A DNA stretch of 64,000 bases from Rhodospirillaceae bacterium. GTDB lineage: Bacteria; Pseudomonadota; Alphaproteobacteria; Bin65. The position numbers were made by a program, and so were the translations under genes. The notes under the pieces were generated by a model, which did no database searches, was not told the DNA's origin, and saw nothing but the letters and a program-made list of their open reading frames with translations. The DNA lies in the NCBI GenBank assembly GCA_026709535.1, contig JAPOST010000169.1, positions 1 to 64,000 on the forward strand, in the 5' to 3' direction. Shown piece by piece: positions 1 through 9,227 of the stretch; the stretch's first letter is position 1; each line of letters begins with the position of its first letter.

Positions 1-163
1 CGGAATCTCCTTTTCCCACGCAAGCGGTCGGTCCTATCAGCCCCGGCGCGGTGATCGTTGTCTGCGCCCACACCGGCGCGGCCATCACCATAGCCACCAG
101 CGCCGCCGCGAGTGTTGCGGCCAGGCGGGACGGGAATTGACGGATGGTGTCGTGAAAGGACAT
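1..163 (-). CDS. Secreted protein, N-terminal fragment cut by window edge
   Basis: Only the first 54 codons are inside the window. The start is ATG at 163, preceded by a strong AGGAGG Shine-Dalgarno (complement of 172-177). The peptide has a classic Sec signal: a short basic N-terminus, a hydrophobic Ala/Leu/Val/Met core, and a likely cleavage site after A-P-V-W-A near residue 33. The mature part begins Q-T-T-I-T-A-P-G-L. Too little remains to name a family. A 13-bp tandem repeat lies just upstream, in the probable promoter or leader region. It is read as real because the signal peptide and ribosome binding site agree. Confidence 0.6.
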   Translation of the reverse strand, partial: MSFHDTIRQFPSRLAATLAAALVAMVMAAPVWAQTTITAPGLIGPTACVGKGDS

Positions 164-184
164 GGGCGGGGCCTCCTGTACTTA

Positions 185-243
185 TTGAGAGGCCCCCTTG
201 AGAGGCCCCCTTGAGAGGCCCCCTTGAGAGGCCCCCTTGAGAG
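185..243. repeat. Tandem repeat of a 13-bp unit, about 4.5 copies
   Basis: The unit TTGAGAGGCCCCC occurs four times without change at 185-197, 198-210, 211-223 and 224-236, followed by a partial TTGAGAG at 237-243. On the opposite strand this is a run of GGGGGCCTCTCAA upstream of the secreted-protein gene that starts at 163. Perfect copies suggest recent expansion by slippage. The length is not a multiple of three and no convincing ORF covers it. Confidence 0.95.
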
Positions 244-294
244 ATTGCCATCAAGCCTAGACCCAAGACACAACGCTGTCAAGCAAGATCGACA

Positions 295-654
295 TCATCG
301 CCAATCACATCGACACCGGATTTTGTCTTCGAACGACGCGCTGACCATATTCGTTTTCCTGCAGGCTGCTATTCGCGGGTTCTGGTGATCGTTCGACCGA
401 TCTGAAGGATGCACGAGTTCGGCAAAGAACTGCCATAAAGGCGTAGCAGCGCGATACACGTCATCCGTCAGGCCACAGATCTGTCCGCGAGTGAATTCGT
501 ACAAGGGAACGAGACTTCGCCGATTGGCGGATATACCAAGGCGGTGGATCGCGGCAGCATCTCTGCTGTCGGTCGGCAAGTCGGGATCCGGGCCTGAAAG
601 GCTGTTTTTGAACTTGTTGATCCTGGACGTTTCGAAACCGAAAGCCGGCAGCAT
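295..654 (-). CDS. Uncertain hypothetical ORF, possibly a remnant
   Basis: An open frame of 119 codons starts at ATG 654 and stops at 295. No clear ribosome binding site is seen and I do not recognise the product. The middle of the protein (roughly residues 35-80) has a plausible mixed composition, while the last 35 residues, rich in Cys/Arg/Asn, look like read-through of non-coding DNA. The frame upstream of the ATG stays open for only about 18 codons before a stop. It may be the decayed end of an older gene or a chance ORF. Confidence 0.2.
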   Translation of the reverse strand: MLPAFGFETSRINKFKNSLSGPDPDLPTDSRDAAAIHRLGISANRRSLVPLYEFTRGQICGLTDDVYRAATPLWQFFAELVHPSDRSNDHQNPRIAACRKTNMVSASFEDKIRCRCDWR

Positions 655-741
655 ATCCGCTACGATGGTCGAGCATTCTTGCGTTCCGTGGATAGCAGGA
701 CTACCTCAAAGACAATCCTGAAAGGGAGGAGTTCTCGACGA

Positions 742-1401
742 ATGCAATCTGGTTTTCAGGCATTTCTGGTGATGGGAACGCTATCACTCATGGTGGGCGC
801 CTGTTCGATTTTAGGCGGCAAGGCGGCCGAGGAACCTGCCCATCGGGTTGTTCTGAAAGACGGCGTTTTCCAGATCCGTGAATATGGCACTTATGCCGTT
901 GCCGAGACAGTGGTGAAGAAATCGTTCGAAGCTGCGACTCGCGAAGGCTTCCGTTTGCTCTTCAACTATATTTCTGGAGCCAATCGCGGGGAGTCGAAGA
1001 TCGACATGACGGCGCCGGTTCTTGTTGCGCCGGAAAGGGTGACGATGACGGCGTCACCGCGGCGGGCGCGTGATGCGCTCGCACGACTCGACGACGCTGC
1101 GACAGGCTGGACGATAGCCTTTGTGCTGCCGGAAGGCGTGACTGCCGGTACGGCGCCAAGACCAGCTAACGACCGCGTTGCTCTGCGCGATGTCCCTGCG
1201 CGTCGCGTAGCCGTTATACGGTTTGCGGGTTTTTTCCGCAAAGCGGTGGCAGAGACGAAGCGGCGTGAACTCGTGGCCTGGCTCAAGGTGCGTGGTCTGG
1301 CGCACCGAGGAGACTGGCGCATGGCTGGATATAATCCACCTTGGACGTTGCCATCGCTGAGGCGCAATGAAGTCATCGTCACGCTGGACGCCAACTATTG
1401 A
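742..1401 (+). CDS. SOUL-family heme-binding lipoprotein
   Basis: The product matches the SOUL/HBP family of small heme-binding proteins. Family signatures include the early F-Q-I-R-E-Y strand, the Y-A-V-A-E-T segment, F-R-L-L-F-N-Y-I-S-G-A-N and the K-I-D-M-T-A-P-V motif, followed by a C-terminal half ending in an L-R-R-N-E-V type strand. I chose ATG 742 because GGGAGGA lies about 11 bases upstream. This start also gives a lipoprotein signal with a lipobox L-M-V-G-A-C near residue 22, so the protein is predicted to be anchored in the envelope. A start at 679 in the same frame would bury this signal. Bacterial SOUL proteins are usually about 200 residues, as here (219). The bacterial function is not well established. 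Confidence 0.85.
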   Translation: MQSGFQAFLVMGTLSLMVGACSILGGKAAEEPAHRVVLKDGVFQIREYGTYAVAETVVKKSFEAATREGFRLLFNYISGANRGESKIDMTAPVLVAPERVTMTASPRRARDALARLDDAATGWTIAFVLPEGVTAGTAPRPANDRVALRDVPARRVAVIRFAGFFRKAVAETKRRELVAWLKVRGLAHRGDWRMAGYNPPWTLPSLRRNEVIVTLDANY

Positions 1402-1812
1402 GTGGCAAGAGCGCGGAAGGTCACCGGCAGTCGGACAAGTACTTGAAGCAGCGTCGGCGAGCACGACGATATCTGGAGACGGCCACCATCCGGCGTTCTC
1501 TTGTAGGCCTGCTGTCCCGCGAATGCTGGGCATACAGGGTCCGCATATTCTTCCAGATCGTTGTGGCGTGGCGGACAACTGTCGGTTCGATCAGTAAACT
1601 GGCGTCTGATCGTCGATGCTATTGCTGAAACCACATCATCTTGTTGTCATAAACCGTCTGTCATGCTAGGTTTTGTAGTGTTTTCCGATTTTTGCGCCGT
1701 TGGCCTGTCAGTCCGGCGTCTCCCGTCAAAAGGACCTTTTCTGCTATTTTGGACAGTTTCGCGCAAACTGTTGCCGCGCTCCATTCTTTTCTGAACGAAA
1801 GCCTGATCTGCC
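1402..1812. other. Intergenic stretch upstream of gyrA
   Basis: Short open frames occur on both strands, but none has a ribosome binding site plus recognisable product. The stretch becomes more AT-rich toward gyrA (about 1620-1800), where its promoter would be expected. I did not see a convincing -35/-10 pair or a terminator hairpin with a T-run. Confidence 0.6.
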
Positions 1813-4533
1813 GTGCCCGAACCGACGACGCCTGAACGCGAATTTCCGCCTGTTTCCATCGAAGAGGAGATGAAGCGTTCCTATCTTGATTACGCCATGA
1901 GCGTGATCGTGGCGCGCGCTCTCCCGGATGTGCGCGATGGCCTGAAGCCGGTTCATCGGCGCATCCTCTACGCAATGCGTGAAGGCGGCTACACCGGTGA
2001 TCGGCCCTATCGCAAGTCGGCGCTGATCGTTGGCGACGTTATGGGCAAGTACCACCCCCATGGCGATCAGGCGATCTATGATGCGCTGGTACGGATGGCT
2101 CAACCATTTTCCATGCGCCTGCCGTTGATTGACGGGCAGGGTAATTTTGGTTCAATGGACAGCGATCCGCCAGCGGCCATGCGATACACGGAGGCCCGTC
2201 TGGCCGGGGCGGCCGAATCGTTGCTTGAAGACATCGACAAGGATACCGTCGACTTTCAGGAAAACTATGATGAATCGCGCCGCGAACCTGTCGTTCTACC
2301 GGCGCGCTATCCGAACCTGCTGGTCAACGGTGCCGGCGGTATCGCTGTCGGCATGGCGACCAACATTCCGCCGCACAATCTGGGCGAGGTTGTCAGCGCC
2401 TGTCACAAATTGATCGAAAATCCGGACACTTCCCTGGAAGAGATCATGGAAGACATACCTGGTCCGGATTTTCCCACTGGCGCCCTGATCATGGGACGTT
2501 CTGGAATCTATGAAGCTTTCCGCACCGGACGCGGCTCGATTGTCATGCGTGCGCGCCATCACGTCGAGAAGGGTCGGAATGATCGCGAGACGTTGGTGTT
2601 CACCGAAATCCCCTATCAAGTGAACAAGGAGAAGGTTCTTGAGAGGATTGGTGAACTGGCGCGTAACAAGCAGATTGAAGGCATTGCCGGCGCCAACGAC
2701 GAATCGGATCGGGAAGGAGTCCGCCTGATCGTTGACATCAAGCGCGATTCCGATGCCGAGGTCGTGCTGAACCGGTTGTTCCAGTTCACTCAATTGCAGA
2801 CCAGTTTTGGCGTCAACATGTTGGCGCTGAACGGTGGTCGACCGGAACAAATGGGGCTGCTGGATATCCTGAAGGCTTTCCTCGCGTTTCGCAAGGAGGT
2901 TATTGCCCGCCGCACCAGGCACATGCTTGAGGAGGCGAGGGGAAAGGCTCACACTCTGGTCGGTCTGGCGGTCGCGGTTGCCAACCTTGATGAAGCTATT
3001 GCTCTCATCCGTAACGCGCCAGACGCGCCGACAGCCCGCGATCAACTCATGGCCCGATCCTGGCCGGCTGAGGATATTGCCGACCTGATATCCCTTATTG
3101 CCGAGCCGGAGAGCAGGATGGGCGAGGACAACGCCTATCGCCTGACGGAAGCTCAGGCACGAGCAATCCTGGAATTGCGCTTGCATCGCCTGACGGGTCT
3201 GGAGCGGGAGAAGATCGACGAGGATCTTCGGAAGATTGTCGACCAGATTCGAGATTATCTTGACATTCTTCGCTCCCGACTTCGCGTGCAGCAGATTCTC
3301 CGCGATGAGTTGACCGAGATGCGGGAGATTTATGCCGATGACCGGCGCAGCGCTATTGAGGAAGGCGAGATTGACCAGGATATCGAAGACCTGATCCAGC
3401 GCGAGGACATGGTCCTGACTTTCACCCATGGCGGCTATATCAAGCGGGTGCCGCTGACCACCTACCGGGCGCAAAATCGCGGCGGCAAGGGGCGCGCGGG
3501 GATGAAGACGAAAGATGACGATTTCGTCGATCGAGTCTATGTCGTGAACACGCACACGCCAGTCCTGTTCTTCTCGTCGACTGGTATGGTTTACAAGCTG
3601 AAGGTCTACCGTTTGCCGCTTGGCACGCCGCAAGCCCGCGGCAAGGCGATGATCAACCTGCTGCCGCTCCGGCCCGGAGAAACGATATCCATTATCTTGC
3701 CGCTGCCTGACGAAGAGGAGTGGCCGAACCTTGATATCATGCTGGCGACCAGCAGCGGCAAGGTTCGCCGCAATTCGCTCGGCGACTTTACCAACGTAAT
3801 GGCGAACGGCAAGATCGCCATGAAGCTGGAAGAAGGCGAGTCCCTGGTTGGCGTCGAGACCTGCGATGTCGGTCAGGATGCCCTGCTGGCCACTGTTCAC
3901 GGCAAGGCGATCCGTTTTCGGGTCAATGATGTGCGCCTGTTCAAGGGACGAGATTCTCGCGGCGTGCGGGGCATGAAACTGGGCGTGGGCGATCAGGTGA
4001 TTTCTCTTTCGATCCTGGACCATATCGAAGCAGCGACCGGGCAACGGGACGACTATATCCGTATTGCCAACGCCCACCGGCGCGCCGCGTCAATAGCCGA
4101 GCAGGGTGAACAGCCCAATCCAGAGGATATTGAACTTGCCTCGAAATTTGCCGTGGCTCCTTGGAATGACCTGGCGGGGCAGGAGGAATTCGTTCTGGTT
4201 GTCTCCGACGACGGCTTCGGCAAGCGGACATCGGCCTACGAATATCGCATCACCGGGCGTGGCGGGGCCGGGGTGGTCGCAATAGATACTGACCGTCCAG
4301 ATGGTAACGCTCGCATCGTCGGCGCTTTCCCCGTCCGAAATCGCGATGAACTGATTCTGGTAACCGACGGTGGCCAGATCATTCGGGTTCCAGTAGAGCA
4401 GATCCGCGTCGTTGGCCGGGCGACGAGAGGTGTCACACTGTTCAAGGTAGACCAGGACGAACGGGTTGTCTCGGTTTCCCGTCTGCGGGAAGACCAGATC
4501 GTGGTGCAAGAAGCGGCGGCTGAAAATGCTTGA
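1813..4533 (+). CDS. gyrA: DNA gyrase subunit A
   Basis: This is the breakage-reunion subunit of type II topoisomerase; it introduces negative supercoils together with GyrB. The N-terminal core opens with [16 protein letters not shown] and [10 protein letters not shown]. The catalytic tyrosine is Tyr125 in [10 protein letters not shown]. The GyrA-box [10 protein letters not shown] lies near residue 554, which distinguishes GyrA from ParC, and is followed by the beta-pinwheel C-terminal domain. At 906 residues the length is normal. The start is GTG at 1813. In the quinolone-resistance region the sequence is H-G-D-Q-A-I-Y-D, so Gln86 occupies the position of E. coli Ser83, while Asp90 (E. coli Asp87) is kept. 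coaD follows about 260 bases downstream. Confidence 0.97.
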   Translation: MPEPTTPEREFPPVSIEEEMKRSYLDYAMSVIVARALPDVRDGLKPVHRRILYAMREGGYTGDRPYRKSALIVGDVMGKYHPHGDQAIYDALVRMAQPFSMRLPLIDGQGNFGSMDSDPPAAMRYTEARLAGAAESLLEDIDKDTVDFQENYDESRREPVVLPARYPNLLVNGAGGIAVGMATNIPPHNLGEVVSACHKLIENPDTSLEEIMEDIPGPDFPTGALIMGRSGIYEAFRTGRGSIVMRARHHVEKGRNDRETLVFTEIPYQVNKEKVLERIGELARNKQIEGIAGANDESDREGVRLIVDIKRDSDAEVVLNRLFQFTQLQTSFGVNMLALNGGRPEQMGLLDILKAFLAFRKEVIARRTRHMLEEARGKAHTLVGLAVAVANLDEAIALIRNAPDAPTARDQLMARSWPAEDIADLISLIAEPESRMGEDNAYRLTEAQARAILELRLHRLTGLEREKIDEDLRKIVDQIRDYLDILRSRLRVQQILRDELTEMREIYADDRRSAIEEGEIDQDIEDLIQREDMVLTFTHGGYIKRVPLTTYRAQNRGGKGRAGMKTKDDDFVDRVYVVNTHTPVLFFSSTGMVYKLKVYRLPLGTPQARGKAMINLLPLRPGETISIILPLPDEEEWPNLDIMLATSSGKVRRNSLGDFTNVMANGKIAMKLEEGESLVGVETCDVGQDALLATVHGKAIRFRVNDVRLFKGRDSRGVRGMKLGVGDQVISLSILDHIEAATGQRDDYIRIANAHRRAASIAEQGEQPNPEDIELASKFAVAPWNDLAGQEEFVLVVSDDGFGKRTSAYEYRITGRGGAGVVAIDTDRPDGNARIVGAFPVRNRDELILVTDGGQIIRVPVEQIRVVGRATRGVTLFKVDQDERVVSVSRLREDQIVVQEAAAENA

Positions 4534-4791
4534 GGTGACTGCGCAGATCTTGACCAGAATTCGGCGGCCCGCAAGGATGCTCCGGCGCACAGGACCGGGG
4601 CGTGCCTGACATCGAACCCGTCGAATTCACACGGTTCACCAGAGACTTCGGCGCACGGGCTGACGCGGCCGCCGGCCGGTATTAACTCTCTGCGGGACGG
4701 CACGGTCGGGCCACGCGCTGCTTTATCGATTGCATCGGCGCGCTTGCCCGCCTAGGCAAGGCGTCAGCCATCAGGCGAGGAGAGCGCGGTC

Positions 4792-5295
4792 ATGGCCCGA
4801 GACCGGATCGGGATCTATCCCGGGACATTTGATCCAATTACCAACGGTCACGTCGATATCATTCGGCGTGCGCTCAGGATTTGCGATCAGCTAATCGTCG
4901 GCGTAGCGGAGAATATCGGCAAGAATCCATTGTTTTCGCTGGAAGAGCGCGTTTCCCTCGTCAATCATGAACTGGATCTGATCAACCAAGCCACCGGCGG
5001 CGGCCAAGCATCGACCAGGGTGTTCGGCAACCTCCTCATGCATTTCGTTGAGGAGACCAACGCTGTCATGATCATCCGTGGGCTGCGGGCGGTATCCGAT
5101 TTCGATTACGAATTCCAGATGGCTGGCATGAACGCACGTCTCAATCCGAATATCGAGATGGTCTACCTAATGGCTTCCGAACACCAGCAGTTCATCGCCT
5201 CGCGGTTGGTCAAGGAGATTGCCGCCATGGGTGGCGACATTACAAGTTTCGTGCCGCAAAACACATGTAAGGCTTTGGCGGCCAAGTTTTCCTGA
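4792..5295 (+). CDS. coaD: Pantetheine-phosphate adenylyltransferase
   Basis: CoaD transfers AMP from ATP to 4'-phosphopantetheine, the fourth step of coenzyme A synthesis in the cytosol. The 167-residue protein has the nucleotidyltransferase signature P-G-T-F-D-P-I-T-N-G-H (residues 10-20, with the T/HxGH motif), the R-G-L-R-A-V-S-D-F-D-Y-E substrate loop, and the C-terminal I-A-S-R-L-V-K-E motif equivalent to ISSxxVKE. A GAGGAG Shine-Dalgarno precedes the ATG. The gyrA-coaD order is common in alphaproteobacteria, which supports the taxonomic reading. Confidence 0.96.
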   Translation: MARDRIGIYPGTFDPITNGHVDIIRRALRICDQLIVGVAENIGKNPLFSLEERVSLVNHELDLINQATGGGQASTRVFGNLLMHFVEETNAVMIIRGLRAVSDFDYEFQMAGMNARLNPNIEMVYLMASEHQQFIASRLVKEIAAMGGDITSFVPQNTCKALAAKFS

Positions 5296-5819
5296 TTTCC
5301 GGATCGTTTTCACGCTGCCGGACCAACCTGCCACAGCCATCGCTGGCGACGCAGTATCGGAGCAGAAGACACAAGAGCAGAAAAGAGCATGTCGTTGGCG
5401 CCGGAATCGGGGCGCAATGGCGAGGCTGCGATGAAAACAGCCTGTCGCCGCCCTTTTCAGGATTCCCTGTCCAGGTCCCCGGCAAGTTGGCCTGCGCCTC
5501 GCGACCATGGCTGACCTCTTGCTGCGTCAGGGGGGAGATATCGGGATGGATATTTCATTTCCGGACAGGACACCGGACAGGACCAAGGCCAACCAATCAG
5601 GTTCACCGAACGATTGATTCGGCCGGACCTGGGCCAGAGTCGTCATGGATGTGAAAGTAGGCGTGACGGAGACTGATCTTGATGATCTCCTGCGCGTCGT
5701 GAAAGTTGATACCTGCAGGCTGGTCAAGCACCATATTCATCCGCAGTTTGTCAGCAGACGCCGTGTATGCTTGAATTGGAACGCCGTGCGTTCGGCTTCA
5801 TATCCATGGGAGGCTCTTC
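5296..5819. other. Intergenic stretch after coaD
   Basis: No supported gene. The only structure I noticed is a short direct repeat, CCGGACAGGAC, at 5561-5571 and 5573-5583. An open frame that enters from 5645 runs into the next gene out of phase and is not credible. A genomic-island boundary could lie here, because the catabolic block begins right after, but no attachment site or tRNA is visible. Confidence 0.5.
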
Positions 5820-5843
5820 ATTTCCAGCCAGTCGCCCGACCTC

Positions 5844-6830
5844 GTGATCGACGGCCTGCAGTATTGCCGCTGGTCAGAAGCGATCTTCCGCCAGTTCCGA
5901 AGCGGCGGCGTGGACGCAGTTCACGCCACGGTTGTCTACCATGAAGACTATTCCGGTACTCTGGCGCGACTGGACGAGTGGGACGACCTTTTCTCGTTAT
6001 TTGATCGCCATATCGTCCATGGTCGCATCTCAACCGATATTCTCGCTTCCCGGCAGGCGGGAAAGACGGCCGTATTTTTCGGCATGCAGAATTGCAGGCC
6101 GGTAGAAGACGACCTGTCCCGGATAGAAGACCTTTACGACCGTGGGATTCGTTTCATGCAGCTCTCCTATAACAAGGCATGTTCGCTGGCGACCGGTTGG
6201 TTCGACGAGGAACGGGACACAGGCGTTACCTTAAAGGGTCGGGAGGCGATCGCCGAGATGAATCGCGTCGGCATGGTTGTCGACATGTCCCATTCCGCCG
6301 AGCGCTCGACGCTGGAGGCGATGGAAGCATCGACCCGCCCCATCGCCATATCTCACGCCAATCCGCGCACTTGGCGCGATACAGGTCGAAACAAGTCCGA
6401 TGATGTGTTGAAGGCGGTAGCGGACTCGGGAGGCATTCTGGGACTCAGCATTTATCCGCACCATATGAAGGAGGGCTCAATGACCACCCTGGAGCAATTT
6501 TGCGAAATGGCGGCGCGGACAGCAGATCTGATGGGCGCGGAGCGACTCGGGATCGGATCGGACCTGTGCCAGGACCAGCCTGATTCTGTAGTCCGCTGGA
6601 TGCGAAGCGGCATTCGGGAGGACGAAAACACGCCACCTCCCGAGGGCGTCAGGGATGTCCGGTTTCCGGATATGCCGTCCTGGTTCCGGTCCAACGAAGA
6701 CATTCCGGGCATCGCCCGGGGGTTGCGCGCCGTCGGCTTTTCCGATCGGGAGGTGGCCGGTATCATGGGCAATAACTGGTATCGCTTCATGACTGACGCC
6801 TTCGGGCCCGCTGTTGGCTCGACGCAATGA
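5844..6830 (+). CDS. Peptidase M19 (renal dipeptidase)-like protein lacking metal ligands
   Basis: The fold is that of membrane/renal dipeptidases in the amidohydrolase superfamily: I-D-G-L-Q-Y-C near the start, F-F-G-M-Q-N-C, V-V-D-M-S-H-S-A-E-R-S, P-I-A-I-S-H-A-N-P-R, R-N-K-S-D and I-G-S-D-L. Active M19 enzymes bind two metals through an N-terminal H-x-D and a bridging Glu. Here the first motif reads D-G-L-Q and the Glu position appears to be Gln (G-M-Q-N), while the later His residues and Asp are kept. From memory, proteins of this type sit in dimethylglycine/sarcosine catabolic operons such as that of Pseudomonas (PA5396), so a role other than dipeptide cleavage is likely. The called start is GTG 5844, but no ribosome binding site precedes it. 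ATT at 5820, seven bases after GGGAGG, is an alternative that adds eight residues. Confidence 0.75.
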   Translation: MIDGLQYCRWSEAIFRQFRSGGVDAVHATVVYHEDYSGTLARLDEWDDLFSLFDRHIVHGRISTDILASRQAGKTAVFFGMQNCRPVEDDLSRIEDLYDRGIRFMQLSYNKACSLATGWFDEERDTGVTLKGREAIAEMNRVGMVVDMSHSAERSTLEAMEASTRPIAISHANPRTWRDTGRNKSDDVLKAVADSGGILGLSIYPHHMKEGSMTTLEQFCEMAARTADLMGAERLGIGSDLCQDQPDSVVRWMRSGIREDENTPPPEGVRDVRFPDMPSWFRSNEDIPGIARGLRAVGFSDREVAGIMGNNWYRFMTDAFGPAVGSTQ

Positions 6831-8541
6831 CAGGGTCGACAAAACGTCCATCGGGGATCGTTTCCTGGCCGACAACATGATCTTGCGGTCTCCGGACACC
6901 GTACTTCGGCTGAACCGTCTGGGGGCGTTTCACCAGACGCGGCTGAGCTTCATCCGCGCAATGCTTCGCCACGTGGAGGCGGCCGGATATGTGTTTGATT
7001 ATAGCCATTGGGCCATAGACAGGGATGGTGTAGGAGATGCGGTTCTGACGGCGCGGGGAAACGGCCAGATCTATTCGCTGGTCTGCTTTGCCCATGATCT
7101 GGCACCTGCGATGCGGACCGACCGTGTCATTGCCGAAGCATGGGACGCCACGTACACCCTTTTTGACGGGATTCCTGATGCCCGTGAGATGGCCCGGCTG
7201 CGGGAGAACACACCGCGGCAGGAAGCAGGACGCTATGTTCACACCGATTTGATCCTCTCGCGCACCAACAAGAGCGCCCGGTTGTTCGATGATGTGGTTG
7301 AGTGCCTGGCCAAGGGGCGGCAACCGGATGCCGCACGATTGGATGACGTCGGGTACGTCATGCGGACTACCGCGGTATACGGCAACGGCAAGTTCGGTAT
7401 TGCCGACCGATGCCGATATGCCGTCCGAGATGGGTGGGGCGGACCCTTTCGGCTGGAAATGCTGACGGTCTGGATGATCCGTCAGTTCGTGGCCGACCTG
7501 ATTGATCACATGGCCAAGGCGAAGGGCGGCCGCAACGCCGTCTCGCTGGAAAAGGTCCTGCGCCGGCGCTTGGGGCTGGGCAACTCGACCGGACTTGGGC
7601 TGGGACCTTTTATCGTCAATCATCCCGCCTTGTTCGCAAGGTGGGTCGAATGCCGGGAAATTGCGCTGGCGTTGGTCTGCGCGCAACGCGATGCAACGCC
7701 GGATGCCTGGCAAATGTTCAGGGATTGGATTTACCGCGCCGAGAGGGATGTTGCCGGTTGGCTGGTTCCCGATGCACTTCAATCGAAGAAGATTGCCGCG
7801 CTCCGAGAGGATTTGTCTGTTCTTGCGCAGCGGGTTGCCGCAATGCCTCACGATCACGCCTTTCCCTGGTCCGAGATCTGTTCCTGGGCGGCCGATAACA
7901 TGAGCCTTGATGGCCAGGAGCTCGTTGTTTCGCTGGTCATTGAACCACATGGCGATCTCGTCGACCATCTGGCTGACGAAATGGCGGTGGATACGGAGCA
8001 TGATCGCTGGTTCGACCCTTCGATGTCGGTTCTGCAGGCGCGCAGGACGATCGAGGATCACTTTGCCTGGGCGCTGAAGACGGACTACGCGAGGCCGGCA
8101 GCGCAAGCGCGGTTCTGGTACGTCTCGTCCAATAAGCTGGAGCCGCGCCTTGGCGAGCGATGGGAAGAGCCCGGCGCCGAACTGGAACTTCCACTGGCGG
8201 TCGGGCGGGACATTGCGGCCTGCCATGACGATCTTCGGAATTGTGACGATGATGAACTCGTTTCAGATTTCCTGCGCCGACATTCTCAGCATCGTCATGT
8301 TCTTCGCCGATTGCGAAACCCGCTGGCGCACCAGTTCGGACACATCCGAGACAACTTGATTGGTACCGATCTCCTGCCGCTCGACATGCTTCGGTGCAAG
8401 CTTGCCTTCTTTGGCGCTACGAGGTTCGACCCGAAGTCGGACCGCTGGCTGCGAATCAACATGTTTCGCAATGCGCCCTATCCCGATGAGGTTGGCGAAG
8501 GTCCGTTGGATGACTGGATTTTCCCGCGATCGGACGCGTGA
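6814..8541 (+). CDS. Unrecognised 575-residue protein of the catabolic island
   Basis: I do not recognise this family. The frame runs from TTG 6814, overlapping the end of the M19-like gene by 17 bases, to a stop at 8541. Translational coupling fits the overlap. The protein is soluble, with no signal peptide or membrane segment, and is mildly acidic. It has many His/Asp/Arg/Trp residues, for example F-D-Y-S-H-W, V-C-F-A-H-D-L, Y-V-M-R-T-T-A-V-Y-G-N-G-K-F-G and a C-terminal R-R-L-R-N-P-L-A-H-Q-F-G. Its length, codon composition and tight spacing to both neighbours show it is a real gene. Context suggests a role with the DUF3726 protein and the dehydrogenase that follow. A later start near the N-M-I-L-R segment is possible. 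Confidence 0.8.
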   Translation: MARRNDRVDKTSIGDRFLADNMILRSPDTVLRLNRLGAFHQTRLSFIRAMLRHVEAAGYVFDYSHWAIDRDGVGDAVLTARGNGQIYSLVCFAHDLAPAMRTDRVIAEAWDATYTLFDGIPDAREMARLRENTPRQEAGRYVHTDLILSRTNKSARLFDDVVECLAKGRQPDAARLDDVGYVMRTTAVYGNGKFGIADRCRYAVRDGWGGPFRLEMLTVWMIRQFVADLIDHMAKAKGGRNAVSLEKVLRRRLGLGNSTGLGLGPFIVNHPALFARWVECREIALALVCAQRDATPDAWQMFRDWIYRAERDVAGWLVPDALQSKKIAALREDLSVLAQRVAAMPHDHAFPWSEICSWAADNMSLDGQELVVSLVIEPHGDLVDHLADEMAVDTEHDRWFDPSMSVLQARRTIEDHFAWALKTDYARPAAQARFWYVSSNKLEPRLGERWEEPGAELELPLAVGRDIAACHDDLRNCDDDELVSDFLRRHSQHRHVLRRLRNPLAHQFGHIRDNLIGTDLLPLDMLRCKLAFFGATRFDPKSDRWLRINMFRNAPYPDEVGEGPLDDWIFPRSDA

Positions 8542-8545
8542 GCCT

Positions 8546-9214
8546 TTGCTGTGTTCCCGTAATGAAATTAATGGTCTGGCCATGAAAGCGGCACGTGGCG
8601 CGGGACTGCCTTGGGGTCTTGCCGAAGAAGCCGGTTGGGCAGCGTGCTGGCTCGAATCACGCAGGTTGGGCGGCATGTCCGCGTTGGCCAGTAACCTTGA
8701 AGCGTTGGCTTCGGAAGACTGGAGTCTGGATTTTCCGGAGCCGTCTGCAGGTGAATGGCGTGCAGTATCCGGGATAACCGACGGGCTGCTCGCTGGCGTC
8801 ACGCTGGCCGATCGGGCTGGTCTTGATTTGAACCCATCCGTCAGTATCCTTGTCTTGCGCAAGGTCAGATGGCCGATCCTGATGGTGCCGTTTCTCGCGG
8901 AAGCTGTCTGCCCTCGCCATGTTGCCTTGGAACTTCAAGTAGAGGAACACACCGTGTCGGTCGGGATCTTTCCCCATGGCGTTGACCGGGATGTCGAAAT
9001 CCTGAAACACAAGAGCCGATCCGGCGCCGTTTTTCTGGAGGCGCGGGATCTGGATAAGGGCAACCGGGCAGTTCTGGAGCTTGACGGCAGCATTCCGATT
9101 GATCAAGACGCTTATGCAAGACTGGAGTACTGGGCGCACAAGACTTGCGTGCCGGAAAGTGCCGAGTCCCGTCAGAAAGGTGCCGGCGGCGGCGAGTTGA
9201 TTGAGACGGATTGA
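8546..9214 (+). CDS. DUF3726 domain protein
   Basis: The N-terminal segment S-R-N-E-I-N-G-L-A-M-K-A-A-R-G-A-G and W-G-L-A-E-E-A-G-W-A-A match what I recall of DUF3726, a family of unknown function in proteobacterial catabolic operons. The upstream frame is open far back, but homologs begin just before S-x-N-E-I, so I chose TTG 8546, four bases after the previous stop. The gene is 222 codons long. It overlaps the open frame of the next gene slightly and sits in the same transcription unit. No enzymatic motif is evident, so a small accessory or structural role is as likely as catalysis. Confidence 0.7.
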   Translation: MLCSRNEINGLAMKAARGAGLPWGLAEEAGWAACWLESRRLGGMSALASNLEALASEDWSLDFPEPSAGEWRAVSGITDGLLAGVTLADRAGLDLNPSVSILVLRKVRWPILMVPFLAEAVCPRHVALELQVEEHTVSVGIFPHGVDRDVEILKHKSRSGAVFLEARDLDKGNRAVLELDGSIPIDQDAYARLEYWAHKTCVPESAESRQKGAGGGELIETD

Positions 9215-9227
9215 CGGGAAGAAGGAC

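Noticed and set aside
2296-4077. A 593-codon open frame antisense to gyrA
   Set aside because: It lies entirely opposite a clear gyrA and results from GC-rich codon bias; no start signal or family match.
5561-5583. Short direct repeat CCGGACAGGAC as an attachment site
   Set aside because: Eleven bases, adjacent copies only, no matching copy at the far side of the island and no integrase.
6787-8226. A 479-codon minus-strand frame opposite the unknown 575-residue protein
   Set aside because: The plus-strand frame is longer, spaced correctly between neighbours and overlaps the upstream stop as in an operon; the antisense frame has no ribosome binding site.
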